From contig CM067344.1 in the NCBI GenBank assembly GCA_034190875.2, forward strand, positions 67,450,551-67,514,550: a DNA stretch of 64,000 nucleotides, in the 5' to 3' direction. Below the pieces are notes generated by a model. That model was not told where the DNA came from. It ran no database searches and saw only the letters and a list, made by a program, of their open reading frames with translations. Source of the stretch: Urechis unicinctus. Its lineage: Eukaryota > Annelida > Polychaeta > Xenopneusta > Urechidae. The position numbers and the translations under genes were made by a program. How positions within the stretch are numbered: the first letter of the stretch is position 1; each line of letters starts with the position of its first letter. This document shows, piece by piece, positions 13,880 through 26,600 of this stretch.

Positions 13880-14044
13880 TTACAGCTGTCGCGGACGAAC
13901 CCCAGTGTCAACAAGCTCTTCCAGATATTTCACGCGATCAATAAGGTCTTTGTTCTTAGACACTAAATCACTGACAGTGTCCTTCAGCTTGATCTCCAAA
14001 TCTATTTTCTCTTCCACCACACGACTTACATCTTCCTCCAGCAC
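13880..14044 (-). CDS. exon-like ORF encoding a charged coiled coil (partial)
   Basis: A 54-codon minus-strand frame, bounded upstream by an in-frame stop (14045-14047) and ending at TAA (13880-13882). It reads as a strongly charged helical segment. It begins VLEEDVSRVVEEKIDLEI, continues through LVSKNKDLIDRVKYLEEL, and ends VDTGVRPRQL. Hydrophobic residues recur about every three to four positions among Glu, Lys and Asp, as in a coiled coil. An AG at 14045-14046 could be a splice acceptor, which would make this a terminal exon, but there is no good pyrimidine tract. No start codon is present, so it is partial or a fragment. I do not recognise the family. Retroelement-derived coiled coils are a possible alternative. 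Its upstream half is duplicated in degraded form at 14121-14240. Confidence 0.4.
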   Translation of the reverse strand: MLEEDVSRVVEEKIDLEIKLKDTVSDLVSKNKDLIDRVKYLEELVDTGVRPRQL

Positions 14045-14192
14045 TTATACACTACCTCAGTTATACCTTTGTGCGCGCCGTTAGTATCATGGGAGTTCAT
14101 CCGAAAATATCGGCCCGAAATATATTTTCTCTACATAGCAAATATATATATATATACGACTTATCTTCCTCCAGCACTTATATATATATCTC

Positions 14193-14230
<38 letters not shown>

Positions 14231-14240
14231 TGGGATATAT
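14001..14240 (+). repeat. local tandem duplicate, second copy overwritten by TA
   Basis: Copy 1 (14001-14100) and copy 2 (14121-14235) share tctattttctct, acgactta, tcttcctccagcactta, ctcag and tcatggga in the same order. The acgac-to-catggg distance is 68 bp in copy 1 and 73 bp in copy 2. Between the shared words copy 2 is TA repeat where copy 1 is unique sequence. Confidence 0.75.
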
Positions 14241-14399
14241 ATATATATAAGATATATATATATATCTATATATAGATATATATATATATCTATTCCCATA
14301 TATATATCTAGACAATATAGATATATTATATATAGATATATATCTCTATATATATCTCTCTAGATATATATATATATCTATATATATCTATATATCTAT

Positions 14400-14458
<59 letters not shown>

Positions 14459-14460
14459 TA
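14140..14460. repeat. (TA)n block with TATC/GATA interruptions
   Basis: TA-dominated low-complexity sequence with tatct and agata interruptions, ending in a purer TA run at 14405-14450. Confidence 0.95.
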
Positions 14461-16440
14461 CCCCTCTTTTTCACATTCGACCTCAACACAGGATACAGCA
14501 TACGGGTAAATCTGTCCACAGGTAATAATTAATCGTTGGCAGTCTGCCAGTCTGTTGAAATCAACATTGGGGCGCTCTTGCCATGCCCAATAATGTTCAT
14601 AATGGACGATTTTCTAGGCTTGGTTTAACAGGCATACTGGATAGGTTCTTCGCAATCATCGAAGGTTGCCTAAGGGCAATATGAAGCCCGAACTGGCTTC
14701 TGTGTGATCGGGTGCCATGCGCGTTATGATTACCACGTTGAGGCTCTCAACAGAGCAGCATTGAGACGCGAGAGTTTGGAGTATGCTCAGAATGACTGCC
14801 GTACATTACATAAGAAATCTGTTTTCTGTTACCGCTCTGGCCCTCATGTCTTGTGAACAATTATCGATACATGGAAAGCTATTTTTCCTCGTAAAATGGC
14901 ATTGCACCATGCAAAATATCAAGGGCAGTTTAGCATGGCGGGAATTCCGGTGGGAGTCATGGCAAATATATCGGGGACCACACGATCAGGGCGTAGACAC
15001 AACAGGGGTTAGGTCGAAGTTAGTGTTACGAGTGGTAGGGTTATTGCGGTGATTAAGGTGACAAGATCGCTAATAACCTGATTACCACGAATATCCTGCT
15101 AGCGCTTGCCATTAGCAAAGCAAACCAGTGATTTTGTTGAGCTACCAAGTCGGTAAGTGGTTGTTATTGTCAGTCACCTGCCGAAATAATCCTGTCATAT
15201 GCCTGTTTATATATGAAAGACTGGATCATGTGACAGAGATTCATATGTCACTGCAATCCAATGCATTGATATCAAGGAGAATTCCGGGAAACAAAACAAC
15301 GGTATAATTCACAGGAATGTGCTCTGAGCCCAAACTATAATTGTTATATGACCATATGTCATTATTGATTGTTTGAAGCTGGCTTTACATGTCAGACACT
15401 TCTAATGATTACGTGATGGAAATAAATGCTCCACCAGTTTGTCCTACAATACGCCAGTTGGTGATTATACCTGGTTATTTGTCTTGACAAAGATCGATAT
15501 GGGAGCTTTTGCTTAGCTGGCTTATGAAGATTTCATTTCTAACCCTCAATGTTTCTCGGAATAGAGAATATTATTGATGCATATCTAATTGTTTTCACAT
15601 ATTTCCGCGACATGTTCTCGCAATTTGAACACAGGCATCTTATGGACATTTATATAACGCGATGTACCTTAGTATATTTCCATTGCATTATGGGAGAGTT
15701 GCTAACTAAGTTCAACTAACCTGTAGATGCAAATAATTCCGATTCGATTGGATACTGTTTGGAGGGTGATAAAACCGTCGCCCTGTTATGTGGGCATTGC
15801 CAATGTAGTGAGCAAGAATGTAGGTTAAATGCCAAACTCTCCTCAGGTGCGAGCCCACAATCACATTAAGATATATTTGGCTGGCATCATGAACATATAA
15901 CAGCTGTAACAAAAGTTACGTTCTGCTGTTGGTTTAGTACTCAACAATGATCGACAGTTTGCAACGCACATATTTGACATAAACAAATCATTAAAAACGT
16001 GTTGCAAGCTGCTGTATAATATGATCTGCCCATCAGTCTGGTCCATTCACTGTTTGATATATTATTACTTTCCTAACCACGTATATCTTACATGCAAACG
16101 CTTCTCAGTATCTTTCGTGCCACACGGAGGTAACAATAACTATATAATTCCCTTATTATTACATGCAACGTGTAATTAGTACAATATGAAACGTTATACT
16201 AACTTAAATTTTGACTGTACGGTTCACTGTTGCTATTCTGACGTAATTACTGTCGCATGTATATCGACCACACCCAGAGCAACGCCCGATGTTGGGCTGC
16301 ACCGCGGCATGCTTGATATAATCACTGTTGCAGGATTAATTTGCATATACTGAATCAGAGAAACGGGGAAACATCATCCACTGACTAGTCACCAGTGAAC
16401 GCACTATATAAACGGTCAACTCAGTGAAAATAACTTCATT
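14461..16440. other. anonymous DNA with one unrecognised ORF
   Basis: A frame at 14783-15052 (plus, 89 codons) begins with a plausible ATG and has a hydrophobic stretch near residues 9-20. It shows no domain I know and no splice context. 15250-15300 faintly resembles 9080-9110 (cgggaaa-acaac-ggtataat). The rest is featureless. Confidence 0.5.
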
Positions 16441-19400
16441 TTCGACCACAACACCATGATTCCACTACACCAGTCCCAATCTATTGAAGTGCAAGCTTAC
16501 GGAAAACTATGATTAACTGAACTGGGTGGGGCTTGATGGAGTATCTCTTCAGGCGCACCCTGCTACCTGCCCATCATTTAAGATGCATTGGCAGATAGAT
16601 TACAATGGATAAAGCTAGGTACTGATAAACTTATACTGCTTCAAAATAGCACTGGGTGGTTAGACAGGTCTCGATACACTGACATGTTAGGAAGAATAGA
16701 GGTTTCTTATTAATACAAACTGTATATACTCCCATAAATCCCCACTCTATATCTGCGCTGAAACAAGACGCAAAACAAATAACTAGCCATAGTGACGTGT
16801 TTTGTTGCAGATATCTTAATGAGGGTAGGTTATTATGCAAACATGATGGATACGCGGGTTTTGTATTGTGTAAGCGCATAAGCTTGTCTGTTTTCTATCT
16901 AACTACTTTACGCTTATGTACTGTTAAGTTTAGCAGCCGCGCTTGTCCCGACCTTTTACTCCATATAAATCAGATTCAATCCCGGCAACAATATTTTCTT
17001 CGTTGTGACATTTCGATATTGCACAGCTACGTTATCAAGAAGTAGAATTAATGTCTAATTATAGGTAAAATGACGGTATGTTGAACAAGTAGACCCTAGG
17101 GGTATATGTGAAGCGTTTCCGTATGAGTGTAACGATATATCATTCCGCGCAAGTAAAAATTAACAAAACAGGCAACAGCGTCAATGGCATAATCGTTGAC
17201 ACAATGGCTGGGCATGGGTTTAGCATAATCAATTGGCGCTATAACTATTTAACCTATAACCAAACATTGAGCTATACACAGTTCGCATACCATTTCATAC
17301 TTTCTCGTGTTAACAGTAGCTGCGTGTTTGTTATTAACAAATGTCGTCATTGCTCCATAACACACGTAACTCTTGTGAACCAATGCTCACGATTTTATAA
17401 CAAAGCCCGGGGGCTCTCACAAGCAACACGAGTCCGCAAAGTGGTCTGGTTAGACTAAGACTACAGTAATATGGCACGTCGCTCGCAATATTCCTCTTAT
17501 AAGGGTTTTATTACAATGCCAGGTAGTGATGTTGTTGCGGGAGGCCCAGTGATCCTCGTCGCATGGAACAACAAGTTTAATTACGGGTAAGGCATCATTG
17601 CCATATGGCTGTCTACGTTAGTTGGACGAAAAGTGTTTGAACTAGGAAGGATCTGTTTATAGATCCGAAAGTGTATGCTAACGTCTCACCTATGACAAGA
17701 TTGTCCTTACAGTTATGTACTTTAATGATGATATATTCTGTATGTCGATCAGTTATATTTGCTGTATGATGGAATGCTTAATTTGCTCTAATATAACCTT
17801 TAGTTTTTGCAATTGTACAGGACGATGGCCCCTTGTTTAGTGTAGATATTACACAACACAACGGGTTGATGCTAAACCAGTGTGACTGGACAGAGAAAAC
17901 ATTGTGATCTATTTTGAGATAAATAAACCATTGATTAATTCTCATCTCGTCGTGCCAGGGATATGAGAAATAATTGGTTTTATTTATTATTTTAGCATCA
18001 GGTTTTTGCGGTGCGCAATATTTCTTAGACTGCTGGTGTTAGATATAACCACTAATAATGTTAGCTACTTTGATCAATGGGACAATCGCCTAAGGTAATA
18101 ATGTGCTTCTCTTTCATTCGGTGTCTTTGTCTAAGCATTTGCTGACATTCTATGACGTTCTAAGAAATATCAATGGTTGCCACCCGATTTGTTTGAGATA
18201 CTGTGTGCTTGCTGTTGGGTTTGCAGTATAATTAAGTTTTTAGGAAAACTTTACATGTACAATATTTAACGTTTTCCTCAAAAATAAATATGTTCCCGTC
18301 CTTACTTGATCCTCGCTGTGTTTGCTGTCCATTAATTGGGGAAGTTAAGACCAAGCGAATCCAGTCATCATTCGACTGCGATACACGAGAGAATTCAGAG
18401 AGATAGAGAAACGTGCTCACAATTATTGCGTGGCGATGATTTGACATGTGATAATCGCGATGATGAATACAACAGGGCTGCAACGAGAAACTGGTCTTGA
18501 ACATGGCTCAGTATACTTTTATCTGAAGAGTAACTCAAATTTGCTGAAATATGCTTTTCGCATGGAGAAGCTTGCGAGCTTTCGTTACTTGGGACCGATA
18601 GCTTGGTCATTAATTAACGAAGCTTCATTCCAACGCATTTTGGAACTGGCGAGAAAAGTTTTTTCGCATGATGAAAACCTTTAACAGACAGATGCCCATT
18701 GGAATTTACAGTGATGTGCTGTAAATGGACTTAAGTAGGAGAGCATGTACAGGCGTATATGGGGTTGAGAATATTTAGTGTGCTAGAATAATAATCACGA
18801 ATAATACATGATGTTTTCATTTGTTCAAAGGGTTATTTGAATACTATTTTTGCCCGGGTAGGACCCGTGCTTCACTTGAAGGCACAATTGATAAAACAAC
18901 TGCATTCCAGAGAATAACTAACCATGGGTAACTTAAGCAACAGGTCTAATGCGATGACCTTTCCCTAAGATCGGTTGTTGCAAGTATTGCAATTAGTGCT
19001 GTCAGCGTAAGTCAAGGATTACACTAGTTCATACCCTCTTTGGCGGTGCGGTTTGTATTCATCATTAATGACAATAACGTCTTTAGTGCAAAGCTTGACA
19101 ATGCAGGACGCTATTTTGCTAATTAAGTTGAACGGTAAACTCAATTATTTGCCTCGACGAAATAAATAGCATGCAGTAATGAGTGGTCGAAACGTGCTAT
19201 TAACATTATGCTGTATAGCACTGTATACAAGACCAATACATGACACTGAATCTAGCGTTTTCCACTTGAACACAAATGAACTGTCAAACGAATCAATGTA
19301 CGTGAATGAAGTCATGGTGGTATAGCAGGGCATTCTTCGGAGAGTCAACTGGAAGCCATCAGCTGAATACAAAACGGATATTTTAGGCCACCCAGGGAAG

Positions 19401-19610
19401 TAAAGGATGAAGATTATGCATTCGGTATATGCAATTTGGTGATTCATTTACTGTGTTGGATTGAACACTTGAAAGGTTCAGCCAATTCCGTGTGTGGCGT
19501 TACAATTAATGAGTAACACGTCTGACTATAAGGTATGGATCGGTTTTGTGAAGATAAACGCAACAAATATGAGACGACCGTGTTGAATCGTAGCGGAATC
19601 AGAGGACCAG
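16441..19610. other. anonymous DNA, no gene recognised
   Basis: Longest frame is 17108-17458 (plus, 116 codons, opening with GTG). Others are 18232-18504 (minus), 18448-18684 (plus) and 19145-19447 (minus). They overlap or are isolated and have no recognisable motif. I treat them as chance frames. Confidence 0.5.
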
Positions 19611-19619
19611 TGAGCTACC

Positions 19620-19685
19620 GTGATAGCCTCTGGCTACCGTTAACATGGTGATAGCCTCTGGCTACCGTTAACACGGTGATACCTG
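19620..19685 (+). repeat. 28-bp tandem repeat, about 2.3 units
   Basis: Unit 1 is 19620-19647 and unit 2 is 19648-19675. They differ at one base near the end (taacatg versus taacacg). A third unit begins gtgatacc and stops. It sits directly upstream of the gag-like frame. Confidence 0.9.
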
Positions 19686-19686
19686 A

Positions 19687-20055
19687 ACAATTTGTGAACA
19701 GAGCCGGCAACTGACCATTCCGGAGTTTGTGCTCGGTCATATCAGAATTGCTACATCTTGCGCCTCATTATCCGAGAGAACCAGTCGCCTAGATCACCTC
19801 AAAGAGCTCATGATAATTGCGTCCACGTATCAGTGGTCCGCGGTGCGCTCATTGTACGGTGCTGCTCTTAAGGAAATCAGGGACGGGAATCACCGGCAAT
19901 GGGCCCAATCTCTCGACTCTCTCAAGAACGAGATGCTAAAGCCTTCTCGTCTGCTGTCGTTTTGGAACTTTCAGCCGTCTACAATCAGTTCCCAAATTTG
20001 CTTCCAATGGAACTTCGGTAGTTACGGATGCCCGAGAGTTCAGAGGTGTAAATAA
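19687..20055 (+). pseudogene. gag-like retroelement fragment (tentative)
   Basis: Open frame from just after a TGA (19684-19686) to TAA (20053-20055), about 122 codons, in an island that is far richer in G and C than its surroundings. It has no ATG near its start, so it is a fragment. The pattern LTIPEF, then HLKELM, YQW, VRSLYGAALKEI and GNHRQW resembles the helical gag-like first ORF of LTR/DIRS-type retroelements in invertebrates. In those, a W..V...h...L.eI..G...W core precedes a Cys/His knuckle. That is recognition from memory, not a search. No zinc knuckle follows. Instead another frame stays open to about 20306 and is Arg/Ser rich (SRRRTRQRQGG), which suggests a frameshift. Confidence 0.4.
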
Positions 20056-22039
<1,984 letters not shown>

Positions 22040-23560
22040 TGCTGACAGGTGAATGGCGTATCGGCATTGTGCGGCAAGATGAATCGGCAAAGATATCGTT
22101 TAAGTACGGTTCCAGTGTTAAATGGATCATTCTTTAAACACATTCTGCACAACCCTCCATTTTTAAAGAAGAAATATCAATATCGGTAAATATATTGGGT
22201 GCAGCATATTTGGATTTTTCTCCCAAGCTACTGTTTCTCAGATGCATTTCAAAGACCATAACTGTTGGCCAAATTGCCACCCCACTATGTATCTAATTTT
22301 CTTCCTAATTGACGACGAAATCAAATTAACGAGTTTTTTCTACCTGTAACAGTGCCCGTTAAAAATTATTGCCGGTAACGTATGCTGTTATTGAAAGTTT
22401 GAATCATACACTCAGCGCAGTCCATTAAATAGCCTCTGTTTTTTTGTAATAAGACATGGAGACAAGCTAATGACACACTTAAGTGCTAATTGCATCCATA
22501 GATCGCGTGTCTTGATGACATCCCAACACAGGGTGAATATCAGTAGAAACAATACGATATTCATTGGGGCTGTTTAAGTGTATCCTAACATATTCACTGC
22601 TTGGAAGATTTTGTGGAGACAACACAATGACATCAGCTCAATTTGCTTTTGAAATTGATTAATTTTGCATGTGATAGTTGAGATCGATTCAATTTTATCT
22701 TTACAATCTCTCACCTGCGCTAGGTGTATAATGTGGCTTTTTGTTTGTGCTGAGTCCGTCTGAATCATTATTCACAAACAGGAAATACTTTTGATCATAG
22801 GATAAATCGGTAATGTATTGGTATTCATTGTTTTTAAGTGAATTGCAATAACAAACTTCGTGTAGTGATATTGATATTTTTCTGAATATCGTATTTTGCC
22901 TCAATGTCCAAAATGTCAGCTGACTTACGCTGTATCAATAGAAGCTCAAGTTAAACAAAAGATCTGGGTCTTGATTGCTCTTGGTGTTATCAATGACTAT
23001 AAATGGCAATGCGTCACTACTGTGGATCGCACCAGACGTACTAGGTTTACGCAGTAAGAAAACCTGATGGTTCTCATTGATACCCACGCCCTATTGGCAT
23101 GCTAAACACATTGCGCTCAGTCTTGATATAAACTGCTACGTGTCATATCTTGTTTCTTGTTAGTGAAAACATAAAATCCTCTTGTTGGTGTTATGTTTTA
23201 CTGTTTTACGTGAATCCATGATATGATATTAGCTGTCCTATTAAATATTGTCTGTACATTGTATGCTTGTAACTGATGGCCTTAATATCTGCGCATCTAC
23301 ACTACCCTATGTGTAGACGTAATATGAGCTTTTTACAGCAACACTGTTTATTGGGGGAATGAGGCGGATTGGCTTGCTTGTGCATGTATGTACTCCAGCA
23401 AGTTCTATGTGTACTACAGACTGAGACCGCGGAAGCACCACGCTGTTACCATATTATCTTTAACCATGGCGATGACAATACAAAGTTACATCGATGCAAT
23501 CAATCACAGTGGTGTGCGAACTTGAGGTTCATATGCGCTGTTCCTTTTATCAGACAACGT
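22040..23560 (+). repeat. U1 repeat, partial third copy
   Basis: Collinear with 38120-39370 (copy A) and 62255-63590 (copy B). Anchors are cattctgcacaacc (22141, 38179, 62308), aaatatcaatatcgg (aaatatcaatttcgg in copy B), tgacatcccaac, a block from tgctctt to ttgata (22977-23125), and gaaagcaccacgctgtt-type words near 23427. It joins the copy A U2 segment near 23530. No conserved reading frame was found among the three copies. Confidence 0.9.
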
Positions 23561-25185
23561 CACCACGTGTTACAGACTTTGTAGCCCAGACTGCTGATTT
23601 GCGAACATTAGGTTGACTGGTGTTCTGATTTGCAAAGATTAGGTTGTATAGTTGGTAACCTAACTTTCGTATTAAATATATTGGCCCTATGTTTCGCGGA
23701 TACTTCCTACTCATCTGATGTGCCATAGCTTATATTGTGTACATACCCTAGATTAATGCACTCGGGACTAATTTTGGCCACCCTGGGAGGGAGATGAACA
23801 ACAACGATAGCAAATGTCACGGAGAAAAAAGTATATTGTCGTGACTTTTTATGATGTACAGGTCCCGTATGAAATCAAATGTGGCAAACCCTGGACCAGT
23901 AAGCTGCCGTTTAAATGATGGCACCCACTAACAATGCGAACGATTACCTCGGCCGTCTTCATCAAGTTCATGTCGGCAGATTTGCGATGGGACGCTTCGA
24001 TAACATCCTGACATTCTCGATATTTCAAATTAGTTAACGGATATTTTCTGTGTACGAGCATGCTAAGTGCTATATTGTCTTGTTTATTGTGGGATGTCAG
24101 GATTAAGTGTTACCAATTATTCAAGCCAATTTCATGGGTTTATTGTTTTGCTTGCATCCGTCAGTAGCACTGAAAATAGTGCACTCCCCTCATTAGAGCG
24201 CAAATATAATTCAAATATGATTAACCAGCCAGCAGATTTACTGTGATTTTATGCAAAGGTTCTATTTTTCACACGGAGACGAGCTTTTACCGTGAGCTGC
24301 TCAAGAAACAATTTATAAGCTGTCGACACAAACTTGAAGCTACGCTGATTTCTTTGCAAAACATAATAGCAGCCTCTGACCTATCCATTTGTATCCGTTA
24401 CTGTGAAAAAAGCATTTGCCGCACGAATGTTTGAATATCGTTGCATGGAAGCATTGGACGACAAATGATGTAATATTGGTTGTCTGATAGCACTTGCGAC
24501 ACACTAGTCGACTTTAAACAGTACATTAGATATACGGAGTCTGTTATTGAGATGTTTCCAACAAAATCAGTCGCTGCAGATGCAAGACGTGCTCCGTATG
24601 AAGACACTATAATGAATTTAAATGTGTAATGATGACATGGTACATCGTAATCATTTCCGCACCAATGATCAAATTGACAAATTGCACAAATGTCACATGT
24701 GCTCTTCCATTGATATGTGTGGCTATCGCCGTACTTAAACTGTTGTTCTGTTTATATTGGTGAACACATCTAATCGTAACCATAAGAATAAGGTTTGTTA
24801 ACAACATCGCTTAACAGCTTGGACCTTTTTTTATTTAAAATAAGTTATTATTGTCATTTTATCCGAAACCATTCATTTACGTTCAAGCCTGTTAACTTGT
24901 CGTGTTTTTAAGGCATGTGATGGTATCATAGAATAGATATTGGAAAATGGTAATTGATCGACTCATAATTTAATAAATTAATCGCATCCTCCGGTGTAGT
25001 TATACTCAGATGTTAACCATGTGTAACATAGTTTCTTTAACCAGTTCAGGTCTTCTATGTTGACATGATGAGGTAGTGGATTTGTCTTAGTTAAATGGCT
25101 TAGTTAACCTGAAAGAATACTGTAATATGCTTCCATAGTGCCGCACTTATTTCACCTTTTTTCATTAGTTGTAGCAGCATAGCTT

Positions 25186-25388
25186 ACAATGTATGTATGT
25201 ATGTGTGTATGTATGTCAATATATATGTATGTATGTATGTTTGTATGTATATATGTATGTAAGTATATATGTATGTATGTATATATGTATGTCTGTATGC
25301 ATGCATGCATGCATGTATGTATGAATGTATGTATGTATGTATGCATGTATATATGTGTGTATGTATGTATGCATGCATGTATGTAAGC
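25186..25388 (+). repeat. (ATGT)n array present only in copy A
   Basis: About 200 bp of ATGT with tatata and gcatgcat variants. Copy B has the matching left flank (gtagcagcatagc near 46516) but continues with unrelated unique sequence. The copies realign at about 25580 in A and 46700 in B. Confidence 0.9.
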
Positions 25389-26529
25389 TCACTTTTAGCA
25401 CGCGATACATGTCGCAATTTTCAAAAAGTTTTCCTAATTTGTTTTTTTTAAATGGCCGCAGAACACAAAGGTTTTGTTTTTACCTTAACAGCAAGCTAAG
25501 GTCAAGGTCATCCAAAAAGAGAACAAATAGTATCTCGAATAACTCCGTTAATAATGGTCGGATCGTTGTATAATTTATAATTTCACAACGGGAAAGAATT
25601 GCAATGTACTTTCTTACAGCACTTTATGACAAACAATTGGCATTAATGCAATAGCCATAGTTTAGAGAGGCTAATTTGAAGCACCATCGATATTTGATCT
25701 ATCAAACGTTACAGAAACAGAGTGCCATCGACTGATAAACATGTCATGTGTATTATGAATAATTCATCGATCAAAACTTCCAGTCTTACATTAGTCATTC
25801 TCTTTGATTCGGCTGCACTAAAGCAACACGATCATTATAACTCCTGAGAGTATATTCTGGATGCAATATTAGTATTCCTTCGGGCGCGACTAAATAACAA
25901 TGTCAGTCGCTTTTCGTTTACTTTAACCAATGCATAAATATTGTAACATTAACTCTTGATCTTTAGTCACCAACTGCAAAAAGCTATGTCGCCGTATTCA
26001 AAAATGACTTGCTGTAATGCAGATATATTCAATGAGGATTAATTATATTTGTTGGATGGAACAAGCCGATGTAACTTGCTACTTCGCGTTTAATTCAATA
26101 TCAAATTATACTCCCGGTCAGCATATGCCATGTTGTGTATCAACCCTTCGTCGAGCGAACAAAATATTACCTGCTATTGTTTGCTATGTGTATGGATCGC
26201 CTCAATTGCGATTAATTTGTAATCGATCTGCACCTATAAGCAGCAAACTAAGTTTTCGACCAGCTCCATAGCAGCATATGCAAGCAAACTGTTCAATAGG
26301 CGTTCAAACATCATCTGATCGCACCTATTCCCGAACAGCTTGGAGTCTTTGATATTGATTGATCAATTATGACAAATAATGTTTAATCATATGATTAACC
26401 AATCGTTTCACTTATTACCCGATTATCATAGTGATATATAGTCCAATCATGTCAGGTTGCGTACCTTGCCTAATAACATGTCATCATTGTCTCTTTATGC
26501 AGACAGCAATTCGATTAGCTATTCATTCA

Positions 26530-26600
26530 TGGTGGGGAGGGGAGGGGTTTGCTGGGATGTGTGGGGTGGGGATCTTATATAAATAACCATTGGATACATA
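26530..26600 (+). promoter_or_regulatory. G-rich tract plus TATA-like box (possible core promoter)
   Basis: A G-rich stretch at 26531-26570 is followed by tatataaata at 26576-26585. Copy B keeps the arrangement (G-rich 47656-47698, atataaat at 47704-47711), and the 25 bases after it are nearly identical. No reading frame follows within a few hundred bases, so promoter function is only a suggestion. A neutral purine-rich tract is equally possible. Confidence 0.25.

Noticed and set aside
17108..17458. 116-codon ORF as a gene
   Set aside because: Non-ATG start, no motif and ordinary background composition.
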